DNA of 64,000 nt from CAYSEW01 sp964430245. Its GTDB lineage: Bacteria; Bacteroidota; Bacteroidia; Flavobacteriales_D; Parvicellaceae. The notes beneath the pieces were generated by a model. That model had not been told where the DNA came from. It saw only the letters and a program-made list of their open reading frames with translations, and did not search any database. Shown piece by piece: positions 37,028 through 45,884 of this stretch (positions are counted from its first letter, which is position 1; the number at the start of each line of letters is the position of its first letter). The stretch covers positions 1-64,000 of the forward strand of contig CAYSEW010000008.1 in the NCBI GenBank assembly GCA_964430245.1. Reading direction: 5' to 3'. A program made the translations under genes and the position numbers.

Positions 37028-37501
37028 TTATTCATGATGATACTTCTCCCCTTTTATAATCGTAAATGCTCTGTATAATTGTTCTTTAAAGATCATTCTA
37101 ACCATTTGATGAGAAAAGGTCATCTTAGACAAACTTATTTTAGTATTGGCCCTATCGTATAGCTCAGCACTAAAACCATATGCACCTCCTACAACGAAAG
37201 TCAAACACCTTGTACTTTGTATCATTTTTTGATTTAGGAATTGAGAAAAATTTAAAGAAGTAAATTCCTTCCCCTTATCATCTAAAAGTATTACCTCATC
37301 ATTCTTATCAATTTTAGACACAATCAATTCTCCTTCTCTCCTGCTCAGTTCTTGATGGGTTAAATTTTTAGCGTTTTTAATATCTGCTAAAATAACCTCT
37401 TCAAATTTCACATAATGTTTGAGCCTTTTTTGATATTCATTTTCTGCCTCTAGTAAATATTTTACATTAGTTTTACCTACAACGATTAGCTTAATTTTCA
37501 T
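37028..37501 (-). CDS. rlmH: 23S rRNA (pseudouridine1915-N3)-methyltransferase RlmH
   Basis: This SPOUT-class methylase modifies pseudouridine 1915 in helix 69 of 23S rRNA on the assembled ribosome. It is 157 residues, the normal length. FVVGGAYGFSAELYDRA near residue 103 is the knotted SAM-binding loop, and SLSKMTFSHQMVRMIFKEQLYRAF with the terminal GEKYHHE is diagnostic. It ends 3 bases from the last polysaccharide gene and so marks the right boundary of that locus with core genome. Confidence 0.97.
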   Translation of the reverse strand: MKIKLIVVGKTNVKYLLEAENEYQKRLKHYVKFEEVILADIKNAKNLTHQELSRREGELIVSKIDKNDEVILLDDKGKEFTSLNFSQFLNQKMIQSTRCLTFVVGGAYGFSAELYDRANTKISLSKMTFSHQMVRMIFKEQLYRAFTIIKGEKYHHE

Positions 37502-37573
37502 GTGCTAAAATTATAAAATTATATTCCTTTCTGATTTCTTATTATTTAACAAAGCTCTTTATATTTTTACAAA

Positions 37574-38149
37574 ATGAAAAAACTCATTTTTGCTACCAAC
37601 AACCTCAATAAATTAAAGGAGATTAGAAATGCTGTTTCAAACTATGAAATAATTAGCTTAGATGAAATGGGAATTAATGAAGAAATTCCAGAAACAGGAA
37701 CAACTTTACATGATAATGCTTTGCAAAAAGCAGTATATATCTATAATAAAACAGGAAAGGATTGTTTTGCCGATGACACAGGACTAGAGATATCCGCCTT
37801 AGATAACAGGCCTGGCGTTTATTCAGCAAGATATGCTGGGGATAATTGTAGCCCGGATGACAACATGAGCAGAGTATTAAATGAACTAAAGGATACAAGA
37901 GACAGAAATGCCTTATTTAGAACTGTAATTGCCTTAATAATTAATGGAGAAAAATATTTTTTTGAAGGGAGTATTGACGGAACTATTTTAGAGAAAAAAA
38001 CTGGTGAAGATGGTTTTGGATATGACCCAATATTTCAACCAAACGGATTTGACCTTTCATTTGCCGAAATGAGCTTAGGTCAAAAAAACAGTATCAGTCA
38101 TAGAGCTAATGCTGTAAAAAAACTCATACACTTTCTTAATGAAATTTAA
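37574..38149 (+). CDS. rdgB: Non-canonical purine NTP pyrophosphatase (RdgB/HAM1 family)
   Basis: This enzyme cleans the nucleotide pool by hydrolysing dITP, XTP and related nucleotides to monophosphates. The 191-residue protein has FATNNLNKLKEIRNAV at the start, CFADDTGLEISALDNRPGVYSARYAG near residue 65, the KTGEDGFGYDPIFQPNG block near 142, and a C-terminal SHRANAV. All match the family. A TATATTTT sequence (one mismatch to TAnnTTTG) lies 6 bases upstream of the ATG. It is divergent from rlmH with 72 bases between. Confidence 0.96.
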   Translation: MKKLIFATNNLNKLKEIRNAVSNYEIISLDEMGINEEIPETGTTLHDNALQKAVYIYNKTGKDCFADDTGLEISALDNRPGVYSARYAGDNCSPDDNMSRVLNELKDTRDRNALFRTVIALIINGEKYFFEGSIDGTILEKKTGEDGFGYDPIFQPNGFDLSFAEMSLGQKNSISHRANAVKKLIHFLNEI

Positions 38150-38189
38150 AATCAATCTTAAATTCATAATTATCAATTAGTTTTACCAC

Positions 38190-39023
38190 ATGAACATTCA
38201 TCAATTTGTACAACTTGCTATTGAAGAGGATATCAAAAAGGGAGATCATTCCGCTTTGGCATGTATCCCAAGTAATGCATCGGGAAGTGCTAAACTATTA
38301 GTGAAAGAAGATGGAATTATTGCAGGAATTAATATTGCAAAAGAGATCTTTAATGAATTTGACACTTCCTTTAAGTTTGATCAACTAAAAAGTGATGGAG
38401 ATAACGTTAAAATAGGAGATATAGCATTTACAATTTCAGGGTTTTCTAGAAAACTATTAAGTGCAGAACGTTTAGTTTTAAATGTCATGCAAAGAATGAG
38501 TGCTATAGCTACTTTAACATCTAAATATGTTCAAGCTTTAGAAGGACTAGAAACCAAAGTATTAGACACTAGGAAAACAACTCCTTTAATTCGGTTTATA
38601 GAAAAGAAAGCAGTTATTATTGGAGGAGGGCATAACCATCGAATGGGTCTTTATGATATGATTATGCTAAAGGATAATCATATAGATTTTGCAGGTGGAA
38701 TAGCACAAGCTATTGATCAAACTCAAGAATATTTAGCTCAAAATAAATTAAATCTGAAAATTGAAATTGAAACCAGAAATCTTGAAGAAGTTAAACAGGT
38801 TATTACAAAGGGAGGCGTAGACAGAATAATGCTTGATAATTTCAGCTATGAAGAACTAAGGTCTGCAGTCACTTTAATTGACAATCAATACGAAACCGAA
38901 GCATCTGGTGGCATCAACCTAGAAACTGCACGGAAATATGCAGAATGTGGAGTGGGTTTTATTTCAGTAGGTGCACTTACCCACTCTGTTTCTAACTTAG
39001 ACTTGAGCTTAAAAGCTATATAA
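38190..39023 (+). CDS. nadC: Nicotinate-nucleotide pyrophosphorylase (carboxylating)
   Basis: This enzyme converts quinolinate and PRPP to nicotinate mononucleotide in NAD synthesis. It is 277 residues, the usual length. Visible motifs are AERLVLNVMQRMSAIATLT near residue 90, DTRKTTPLIRFIEKKAVIIGGGHNHRMGLYDMIMLKDNHI near 125-165, EIETRNLEEV near 190, and the C-terminal ASGGINLETARKYAECGVGFISVGALTHS. It is 40 bases after rdgB on the same strand. nadA and nadB are not in the window. Confidence 0.97.
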   Translation: MNIHQFVQLAIEEDIKKGDHSALACIPSNASGSAKLLVKEDGIIAGINIAKEIFNEFDTSFKFDQLKSDGDNVKIGDIAFTISGFSRKLLSAERLVLNVMQRMSAIATLTSKYVQALEGLETKVLDTRKTTPLIRFIEKKAVIIGGGHNHRMGLYDMIMLKDNHIDFAGGIAQAIDQTQEYLAQNKLNLKIEIETRNLEEVKQVITKGGVDRIMLDNFSYEELRSAVTLIDNQYETEASGGINLETARKYAECGVGFISVGALTHSVSNLDLSLKAI

Positions 39024-39032
39024 AAATTTATC

Positions 39033-39593
39033 CTAGTTCTGACCTAGCATTCCTTTTTTCAACTTACCACTAGCAGGCTTTCCACCTAACCAAATTGCAA
39101 ATAAAGCTTTCTTAAATTCTAAACCAGGCATTACACCCTTCATTTTATTATTGATAATTACAGCAACTCCTTTACCAGGCTTATAAATCATTAGTATCTC
39201 ATCGTCAATCTTAAAAGGATCGGAAAAATAACTTTTAAATCCTTTAATTTCTTCTTTAGTTGCTTTTCCTTCTGTAGCATTTTCAAAGCCCTCTCTAACA
39301 GACTCATTGAATTTATCTCTAGTTACTTTTGATGAAATAATGACTATTTTAATTGCCTGAGGTTGATCAGAGTTCATGATCTTTTTAGCGTCCATTGAAG
39401 TATTTGTTAAATACAATCCCGCAACATAAAGATCTAAGGTATATTTCTCTCGAAGACCACAACCATTAAAATACATTGAAGTTTCTTTTGCTTTAACCAC
39501 TGGTGGAAAAGTAACTCCAGCAATTTCTCTATTCTGTGAATGCATCATTTCAAAAGAAAACAATACAGCAATAATTAAAATCAATTTTTTCAT
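39033..39593 (-). CDS. Chalcone isomerase-like family protein, secreted
   Basis: I use the ATG at 39593, giving 186 residues with a signal peptide (MKKLILIIAVLFSFEMMHS). The mature part REIAGVTFPPVV, YFNGCGLREKYTLDLYVAGLYL, KIVIISSKVTRDKF and a C-terminal FKKALFAIWLGGKPASGKLKKGMLG matches the bacterial chalcone isomerase-like family. Bacterial members are periplasmic proteins whose enzymatic activity is not established; the fold may bind fatty acids or small hydrophobics. It is convergent with nadC with a 9-base gap. Confidence 0.85.
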   Translation of the reverse strand: MKKLILIIAVLFSFEMMHSQNREIAGVTFPPVVKAKETSMYFNGCGLREKYTLDLYVAGLYLTNTSMDAKKIMNSDQPQAIKIVIISSKVTRDKFNESVREGFENATEGKATKEEIKGFKSYFSDPFKIDDEILMIYKPGKGVAVIINNKMKGVMPGLEFKKALFAIWLGGKPASGKLKKGMLGQN

Positions 39594-39680
39594 TGTATGA
39601 ATATTTATAAATTTAAAAGTAAATATAATTTGTAATTGCAATGCAACCAATTCATTCTTTATATTTATATAAAAAAAATT

Positions 39681-40319
39681 ATGACAAAACTAATAATAAC
39701 TCTCTTGTTCGGGATTGCTGGTTCATTTTTAGGATACAAGCTGATCAAAAAAAGTAAAAATGAGCAAAACACACTACTTAAACTTGTTGGTTTTATCACA
39801 CTGATGAGCTCAACTTTTGGGTGTATAATCATACTTTCCTTTTTAAAATTAAAAGGGACTGAATGGTCAGATGACAATAAAGAACTTTTTGGTTTAATAT
39901 CTATTTTATCAATTTCAGTGCCAATTTTATTAATTGGACTTAAGCTCCTTTTAAAAGGTAGAAAAGAAAAATTGAATCTACTATTGATCACTGGATCCAC
40001 TTGGATCATTATCACCCTATTATGTTCTTATCTTTCTATCCAATATATTCAAAATGCAACTAGTGGCTGGACCCAAGAAAGTCGTTTATTTTATCTGGAA
40101 AAATGTGAAGCTTTGTCCAATGAAGGAAAAAATTATAAATGTAATTGCTATGTAGAAGAACTTATGAAAAAATATGCTTCACCTGAAGAATACCAAAAAT
40201 CCATGAGTGATGAATCTACGGGTGAAAAAGAAAAATTAGAATCGGAAATGAATTCATTATGTCCTTGTGGAAAAGCAGATTATAATGAAGACGAAATAGA
40301 AGAAATTCCTGATTTTTAA
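39681..40319 (+). CDS. Hypothetical membrane protein with Cys-rich C-terminus
   Basis: I start at ATG 39681 (212 residues); a start at 39636 would add 15 residues of low quality. Four hydrophobic segments are likely (about 4-22, 36-56, 70-90 and 104-124). The soluble C-terminal part has KCEALSNEGKNYKCNCYVEELMKKYASPEEY and then LCPCGKAD. The CxCYVEELMKKY element recurs in short secreted Bacteroidota proteins of unknown role. The C-terminal cysteines suggest disulfides or metal binding outside the cytoplasm. It precedes rsmE by 5 bases and may be cotranscribed. No function is assigned. Confidence 0.65.
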   Translation: MTKLIITLLFGIAGSFLGYKLIKKSKNEQNTLLKLVGFITLMSSTFGCIIILSFLKLKGTEWSDDNKELFGLISILSISVPILLIGLKLLLKGRKEKLNLLLITGSTWIIITLLCSYLSIQYIQNATSGWTQESRLFYLEKCEALSNEGKNYKCNCYVEELMKKYASPEEYQKSMSDESTGEKEKLESEMNSLCPCGKADYNEDEIEEIPDF

Positions 40320-40324
40320 CAACT

Positions 40325-41014
40325 ATGCCATTATTTTTTACTATTTCTGATTCAGAAATTGTTGAATTAGATGAAAATGACTCTCGTCATGCCATCAAAT
40401 CCTTAAGATTAAAAGAAGGTGATGCAGTAAATCTAATTAATGGTGCTGGAAAAATTACTAATGCCATAATTACTATAGCAGACTCCAAAAAAACAACATG
40501 CAAAATAATTGATTCATCATCTACTATTCCCCCTATATCATTAGCACTGGCTTTTTCACCAACAAAAAATAACGACAGGAATGAGTGGATCATAGAAAAA
40601 TGTACTGAGATTGGTGTAACTGATTTCTTTCCTGTTTTTGCCAAACATTCAGAAAGAAGAAAATGGAATAAAGAAAGAATGCATAAAATTGCTATTGCTG
40701 CAATTAAACAATCAGGAAATTTATGGCTTCCCAATATTCATGAACCATGTAACTTCGATCAGCTATTCAAATCAATTGACCCATTCAAAAATAGATTCAT
40801 TGCACACTGCATGTCATCCCAAAAAAAAGTTTTGAATGAATTGATTCAACAAAATGATTCTCAACTTATTTTAATTGGTCCTGAAGGAGACTTCAATAAA
40901 GACGAACTAGATATGGCATTAAAAAATGGTTTTAAAGAAGTTATCTTGAGCAATAACACATTAAGAACCGAAACTGCCGCAATTCTATCAATTGCTATAA
41001 TGAAAAGCTTTTAA
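40325..41014 (+). CDS. rsmE: 16S rRNA (uracil1498-N3)-methyltransferase RsmE
   Basis: This SPOUT-family methylase acts on U1498 of 16S rRNA in the 30S subunit. It is 229 residues. An N-terminal PUA-like domain (HAIKSLRLKEGDAVNLINGAGK) precedes the catalytic domain with KNNDRNEWIIEKCTEIGVTDFFPV near residue 78, ERRKWNKERMHKIAIAAIKQSG near 108, and the SAM-knot LIGPEGDFNKDELDMALKNGF ... LSNNTLRTETAAI. All are typical. Its stop shares TTAA at 41011-41014 with the convergent PqiA-like gene, and a hairpin covers both stops. Confidence 0.96.
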   Translation: MPLFFTISDSEIVELDENDSRHAIKSLRLKEGDAVNLINGAGKITNAIITIADSKKTTCKIIDSSSTIPPISLALAFSPTKNNDRNEWIIEKCTEIGVTDFFPVFAKHSERRKWNKERMHKIAIAAIKQSGNLWLPNIHEPCNFDQLFKSIDPFKNRFIAHCMSSQKKVLNELIQQNDSQLILIGPEGDFNKDELDMALKNGFKEVILSNNTLRTETAAILSIAIMKSF

Positions 41015-41023
41015 TTAGCTTTT
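41003..41023. terminator. Possible bidirectional terminator over two stop codons
   Basis: AAAAGCT (41003-41009), a 7-base loop, and AGCTTTT (41017-41023), followed by further T on the plus strand, form a short stem with a U-tract. It covers the convergent stops of rsmE and the PqiA-like gene. The stem is AT-rich, so termination strength is uncertain. Confidence 0.4.
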
Positions 41024-42090
41024 TTTAATTCTATATTCATTAACATAGAAGATGTTAATGAGATGACTACATATGACAAAAAGAAATACAGCCCTAACAG
41101 AGAATGACTCTCTGTTTCTATTTGGTTACTCATATTGTTAAAAGACAAAAACGACAAAAAACAAGCGGCAACAAAAACATCTGCCATGCTCCATTTTCCA
41201 ATCATGTTAATGATTGAGACTAAACCTGTTTTTTGACTGAATGCTTTGAAAAAAGTGATCAGTATAGTCATGATCAATTTGATTATTGGTATAATAACAC
41301 TAAAAGTTAACAATGCAATTCCTACAACATAATTATCCTGTGCAAATAATACATTGATCAAACTCATAGCCGACTTATTTTGATGGAAATAATAAATATC
41401 ACCATAAAATCTAGCGGTCATTTCTATTGCATAATCATCATCTACATATGATGCAAGGTTGTAATTTAGGTCTAGATTAATATCGGGAATAGTAAATCCT
41501 AAATAATCTACAAAAGGCAACTCTTTTACATATTCTTGAAATGTGTTATTTACATCTGTATTGATCCAATTGGAAAGATCATCTAATTGCAGGTCGGCCA
41601 GAGTTAAAATCTCATTTAATTTTAAAACCAATGGAATCTCAAGGTCTTTACTAAATGCTCTAATTTCTAAAACAGGCGCATAAACACCTACATATAGAGC
41701 CACCAAGCTAATAACAACAGTACATCCTACCAATGCTTTTAACAGATTATTGCCTTTAAAATTCAATGCTATAACCAATAAAATGAACAACAAAGAGATC
41801 CAAAGAATATGAAACGCTAATTCAGTGGCTTTATCGTAAGCAGTATGAGCCTCTTCTATTGACTTCATTGCTTTATCAATGGTATGATGATTTTCCTCAT
41901 CAGATAATGCATAAGCCCATTCTTCCCCAGAAATCAATCTTGATTCTACATCTAATATCTCTATCTGTTCTTTAACTTTTACCTGATATTCATCGCAATT
42001 TTCGAAGATATCATTGGTCAATGGAAAAACATAAGACAGGTATACGATACTGATTAAACCCAGCGTAGTTATGTAGTTTATTTTCATCAC
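41011..42090 (-). CDS. Paraquat-inducible protein A-like membrane protein
   Basis: The 359-residue protein has an N-terminal membrane segment, a soluble region of about 60 residues with Glu/Asp-rich helices, two central membrane segments, a second soluble loop (about 150-235), and a C-terminal pair-rich membrane part. The C-terminal GIALLTFSVIIPIIKLIM and INMIGKWSMADVFVAACFLSF are the PqiA hallmark sequences. PqiA proteins work with MCE-domain PqiB in lipid transport between membranes in Proteobacteria, but no MCE gene is nearby. The large inserted loops are not typical of PqiA. The call rests on the C-terminal half. Confidence 0.7.
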   Translation of the reverse strand: MMKINYITTLGLISIVYLSYVFPLTNDIFENCDEYQVKVKEQIEILDVESRLISGEEWAYALSDEENHHTIDKAMKSIEEAHTAYDKATELAFHILWISLLFILLVIALNFKGNNLLKALVGCTVVISLVALYVGVYAPVLEIRAFSKDLEIPLVLKLNEILTLADLQLDDLSNWINTDVNNTFQEYVKELPFVDYLGFTIPDINLDLNYNLASYVDDDYAIEMTARFYGDIYYFHQNKSAMSLINVLFAQDNYVVGIALLTFSVIIPIIKLIMTILITFFKAFSQKTGLVSIINMIGKWSMADVFVAACFLSFLSFNNMSNQIETESHSLLGLYFFLSYVVISLTSSMLMNIELKKAN

Positions 42091-42160
42091 ACTAAAGGAT
42101 TAAATTTAATGACAAAAATCAGTGACTTCTAATTTTTTAACAATAATTACAAGACACCTA

Positions 42161-43504
42161 TCAAATTCCAGTATAGTTGTGTGGAGTAATCTTTTTCAGT
42201 TCCTCTTTTACTTCATCAGTAACATCAAGATTATCTATAAACTCAGCTATTGAAGTAGCAGTTATGATATCATTTTTCCTGGTTAATTCCTTTAAAGTTT
42301 CATAAGGATTTGGGTAATCTTCTCTTCTGAGTACTGTTTGTATTGCTTCTGCAACAACCGCCCAATTCTTTTCAAGGTCATTTTTTATTGCTTGTTCATT
42401 TAAGATTAATTTTCTTAACCCTTTTAATGTAGAGTTAACTCCTAATAAACTATGAGAGATTGGCACCCCTATATTCCTTAATACAGTACTATCTGTTAAA
42501 TCTCTTTGCAACCTACTTATCGGAAGCTTAGCACTTAAATGTTCGTAAATAGCATTAGCAATACCCAGATTACCCTCAGAATTCTCAAAATCAATTGGAT
42601 TTACTTTATGAGGCATTGCAGATGATCCAACTTCGCCTTTTTTGATCTTTTGTTTAAAATAATCAATAGAAATATATGTCCATATATCTCTATCAAGATC
42701 AATTAAAATAGTATTGATCCTTTTAAGGACATCAAATAAAGATGCTAAATGATCATAATGTTCAATCTGTGTTGTTGTTTGAGATCTTTCTAACAATAAA
42801 CATTTTTCTAAAAATTGATTAGAGAAATCAACCCAATCAATATCTGGATATGCAATATGGTGTGCGTTAAAATTACCTGTTGCACCACCAAACTTACCTG
42901 CATATGTTATTTCCTTTAATTGCAACAATTGAATCTCCAACCTCTCAATGTAAACCAATAGTTCTTTCCCTAACCTAGTTGGTGAAGCTGGTTGCCCATG
43001 AGTTCTTGCTAGCATAGCTACCTCTTTCCATTCATTGGCCATTATATTCAGCTGTGTGATTAATTCTTCCAAAGATGGAATATAACCTTCTTCGACACCA
43101 TCTTTTAATGACATTGGAACAGCTGTATTATTAATATCTTGTGAGGTCAATCCAAAATGAACAAATTCTTTTTGTTCACCTATAGATAATTCTTCCATTT
43201 TTTCTTTAATAAAATATTCAACAGCTTTTACATCATGGTTAGTTGTTTTTTCAATTTCTTTAACTCTTACCGCATCACTTTCACTAAACTCCAAATAAAT
43301 GGCTCTTAACGCTTCATTATTTGAAGAATCATAATTACTAAGTTGGGGTAATGGAATTTGAGTTAATTCAATGAAATATTCAATCTCCACCTTTATCCTA
43401 TACTTGATTAATGAAGCCTCAGAAAAATAGGAAGAAAGAATATTAGTTACTTTTCTATATCTTCCATCAATAGGGCTGATGGCTGAAAGTTCGGTTAAGT
43501 TCAT
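42161..43504 (-). CDS. purB: Adenylosuccinate lyase
   Basis: This enzyme releases fumarate from SAICAR and adenylosuccinate in purine synthesis. I start at ATG 43504 (447 residues; MNLTELSAISPIDGRYRK). An upstream ATG at 43525 would overlap the -7 promoter box. Motifs are SPIDGRY, TNHDVKAVEYF near residue 83, the FGLTSQDINNTAVP catalytic His/Ser region near 118, ARTHGQPASPTRLGKEL near 165, and the fumarase-superfamily signature GSSAMPHKVNPIDFENSEGN near 288. It is the longer (E. coli PurB-like) type. Confidence 0.96.
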   Translation of the reverse strand: MNLTELSAISPIDGRYRKVTNILSSYFSEASLIKYRIKVEIEYFIELTQIPLPQLSNYDSSNNEALRAIYLEFSESDAVRVKEIEKTTNHDVKAVEYFIKEKMEELSIGEQKEFVHFGLTSQDINNTAVPMSLKDGVEEGYIPSLEELITQLNIMANEWKEVAMLARTHGQPASPTRLGKELLVYIERLEIQLLQLKEITYAGKFGGATGNFNAHHIAYPDIDWVDFSNQFLEKCLLLERSQTTTQIEHYDHLASLFDVLKRINTILIDLDRDIWTYISIDYFKQKIKKGEVGSSAMPHKVNPIDFENSEGNLGIANAIYEHLSAKLPISRLQRDLTDSTVLRNIGVPISHSLLGVNSTLKGLRKLILNEQAIKNDLEKNWAVVAEAIQTVLRREDYPNPYETLKELTRKNDIITATSIAEFIDNLDVTDEVKEELKKITPHNYTGI

Positions 43505-43522
43505 AGTTAAAATAATTGTTAG

Positions 43523-43556
43523 CAAAAGTAGGAAATAGTCTGTCTAAAGGCACAAA
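43523..43556 (-). promoter_or_regulatory. Putative purB promoter
   Basis: On the minus strand TTTG (43556-43553) and TACTTTTG (43530-43523) match the Bacteroidota -33 and -7 elements, with a 22-base spacer. Transcription would begin about 12 bases before the ATG at 43504, which supports that start. Confidence 0.55.
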
Positions 43557-43605
43557 GAATTCGTATTTTCATCCATAATAATAACTTTAAATTTTTTAAT
43601 TGAAA

Positions 43606-44454
43606 ATGTTAAAAGATTTCAAATTAGGTTTAATCAGTCATATTGATGCGCTGAAGTTCATCTTCAAGCATAAATTCTGGATCTATTTTATTTTTCCAAT
43701 CATTCTATTTATGGGTATCTATTATATAGGATTTTACTTTAAAAACCTAACTAATTCGTACAATACTCCTGATGACGCAGGCTTATTTTTAAGCATGTGG
43801 TATTATTTTGTACAGGGCATATTCTACTTATTATCTTTAATGTTCCTTAATTTCATCAGATATATCATTATAATATTAATGTCTCCTCTTCTTTCAATAG
43901 TTTCTGAAAGAACAGAAAAAATACTTACTGGAAATACTTATAAACTCAATTTAATTCAGCTTGTGAAAGATGTTAAAAGAGCCATTAACCTAGCAGTAAG
44001 AAATCTTATTTGGGAATTCATTATGGGATTCATATGTATTTTCATTCTCTTTATATCTAGTTGGTTTATTGATTATGGTGAAAATGTCTATTCTTTTTTA
44101 AGAAGTTTATTATTAACGCTCATTGCATTTTACTATTACGGATTTGGATTTATGGATTTCATAATGGAAAGATTAAGGTTAGATATCAAGGAAAGTATTG
44201 TCTTTGTTAGAAAACATAAAGGATTTGCTATTGCATTGGGAGCAGTTTTCACTCCTTTATTTCATTATTTACATAATTTTTTACAATCCATAGAAACCCA
44301 TGACTGGGTATTTTACATCATTTTATTTTTCTCTGTTATTATAATATCTTTTGTACCTATTTTTTCCATGGTTGCTGCCACAATAGGAATCAACAAATTA
44401 ATAGATTTAAAAAGTAATCCCTATGCAAAATCCACTAATAAAAATATTGAGTGA
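43606..44454 (+). CDS. EI24 domain-containing (CysZ-like) membrane protein
   Basis: I start at ATG 43606 (282 residues; a TTG two codons earlier is in frame). The protein has about six hydrophobic segments. LKDFKLGLISHIDALKFIFKHKFWIYFIFPI at the start, YIIIILMSPLLSIVSERTEKILTG near 86, and FGFMDFIMERLRLDIKESIVFVRKHKGFAIALGA near 180 match the EI24/CysZ family. E. coli CysZ moves sulfate, but Bacteroidota members are uncharacterised, so sulfate transport is only a possibility. It is divergent from purB. Confidence 0.8.
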   Translation: MLKDFKLGLISHIDALKFIFKHKFWIYFIFPIILFMGIYYIGFYFKNLTNSYNTPDDAGLFLSMWYYFVQGIFYLLSLMFLNFIRYIIIILMSPLLSIVSERTEKILTGNTYKLNLIQLVKDVKRAINLAVRNLIWEFIMGFICIFILFISSWFIDYGENVYSFLRSLLLTLIAFYYYGFGFMDFIMERLRLDIKESIVFVRKHKGFAIALGAVFTPLFHYLHNFLQSIETHDWVFYIILFFSVIIISFVPIFSMVAATIGINKLIDLKSNPYAKSTNKNIE

Positions 44455-44486
44455 AAGTTACCACTTTAATTATTATTCAATTTCTT

Positions 44487-44494
44487 TATATTTG
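44487..44494 (+). promoter_or_regulatory. Putative -7 promoter element (TATATTTG)
   Basis: This is an exact TAnnTTTG match ending 33 bases before the ATG at 44528. A TTT at 44465-44467 lies 19 bases upstream as a weak -33 candidate. It probably drives the TPR/PD40 gene. Confidence 0.45.
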
Positions 44495-44527
44495 TTTATA
44501 TAACATCATGCTATAAAATCATTCTAT

Positions 44528-45883
44528 ATGAAATATTCATCTATCATCATTATAATTTTTCTTTTTTCAATTAATGGAATGACACAAGTTGACACCACTA
44601 AAAACATAATTGACAAAACAAAAATTCAACTCAAATTATCTGATGCAAAAAATAAATTTTATAGCCACAATTATCCTGCATCAATCAATTTATATCGTGA
44701 AGTACTAGCCATTCAAAAAAATAATCCAAAAGCTAATTATGGAATAGCAGAATGTCAACATGCATTGAATAATTTTGAAAAAGCCAAAGAATATATTGAA
44801 AAAGCACACCAATCTAATCCTGAAGTTGACCCAGATGTTGATTATTTAATGGGTAATATATACCATCGATTAGGGGAGCTAGAAAAAGCCGAAAAATCAA
44901 TTTCTCTTTTTAAAAGTAAAGTGAAAGAAAATAAATTATTGGATTACGATGTTGAATTAATCCTTCGACAGATCAATTATGCTAAAGAAGCTATCAATAA
45001 TCCAGTTGATGCTACTATTAAAAATATGGGTGAAAATATCAATACTAAAGAATCAGAATTTGCTCCATGCATCTCTCAAGATGGAAAATACATGGTATTC
45101 ACATCAAGAAGGGCTGACACAAAAGGGGGAGGCATTGATGTTAATTTTGATCACGCTTATTATTCAGACATTTATCTATGTGAATGGGATGATTATACTA
45201 AATCCTGGACAGAACCTCAAAACACTTTAGGTAAGGTCAATACGGAGTATCATGATGGAAGCTTAGGGTTTACTTCTGAAAATTCTCTTTTAGTCTACAG
45301 AAATATCATGAATGTTACAAGGAGTGGAGATATTTATGTGTCACAACAAGGGAAATCTGGAAGCTGGGCAACTCCTAAACCAATTGCTCATAAAGATAAA
45401 AAGATCAGTAAAAAAATAAATTCAACCTATTTCGAAAGTTCAGCTAGTATTACTTCTGATGGCAATTACATTTATTTTGTTTCTGAAAGACCTGGAGGAA
45501 GTGGTCAGGCAGACATCTATTATGTGAAAAAGAGTGGTAAAACCTATTCAGAACCTGAAAATTTAGGCACGACTATTAATAGCTCAAGTGATGAAAAATG
45601 TGTTTTCATACATCCTTCTGGAAAGGCACTCTTCTTTACATCTAATGGACGAGATGAAAGTTTGGGCACTTATGACATCTACTATTGCACTGGAGGTCAT
45701 GGAAACTGGAGTGAACCTATTAATATTGGTTACCCTATCAATACCTTTCTTGAAGAAAAAACCATTTCTGTTTCGAGTGATGGAAAAACAGCATATGTAG
45801 GAGCTTATTATGATATTGAATCTCAAGGGAAAGCAGATATTTTCAAAATAGACATCTCTTTTTTAAATCTGCCTATAGAGTAA
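44528..45883 (+). CDS. Secreted TPR and PD40 beta-propeller protein
   Basis: The 451-residue protein has a signal peptide (MKYSSIIIIIFLFSINGMTQ). TPR-like helices lie at about residues 35-130 (AKNKFYSHNYPASINLYREVLAIQKNNPKANYGIAECQ). A WD40-like PD40 propeller follows, with repeats such as EFAPCISQDGKYMVFTSRR (about 178), SASITSDGNYIYFVSERPGGSGQADIY (about 305) and KCVFIHPSGKALFFTSNG. In Bacteroidota this TPR-PD40 arrangement normally continues into an OmpA peptidoglycan-binding domain, as in PorE-type envelope proteins. Here it stops after the propeller. A periplasmic scaffold role is likely. It is convergent with cinA (1-base gap). Confidence 0.82.
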   Translation: MKYSSIIIIIFLFSINGMTQVDTTKNIIDKTKIQLKLSDAKNKFYSHNYPASINLYREVLAIQKNNPKANYGIAECQHALNNFEKAKEYIEKAHQSNPEVDPDVDYLMGNIYHRLGELEKAEKSISLFKSKVKENKLLDYDVELILRQINYAKEAINNPVDATIKNMGENINTKESEFAPCISQDGKYMVFTSRRADTKGGGIDVNFDHAYYSDIYLCEWDDYTKSWTEPQNTLGKVNTEYHDGSLGFTSENSLLVYRNIMNVTRSGDIYVSQQGKSGSWATPKPIAHKDKKISKKINSTYFESSASITSDGNYIYFVSERPGGSGQADIYYVKKSGKTYSEPENLGTTINSSSDEKCVFIHPSGKALFFTSNGRDESLGTYDIYYCTGGHGNWSEPINIGYPINTFLEEKTISVSSDGKTAYVGAYYDIESQGKADIFKIDISFLNLPIE

Positions 45884-45884
45884 A

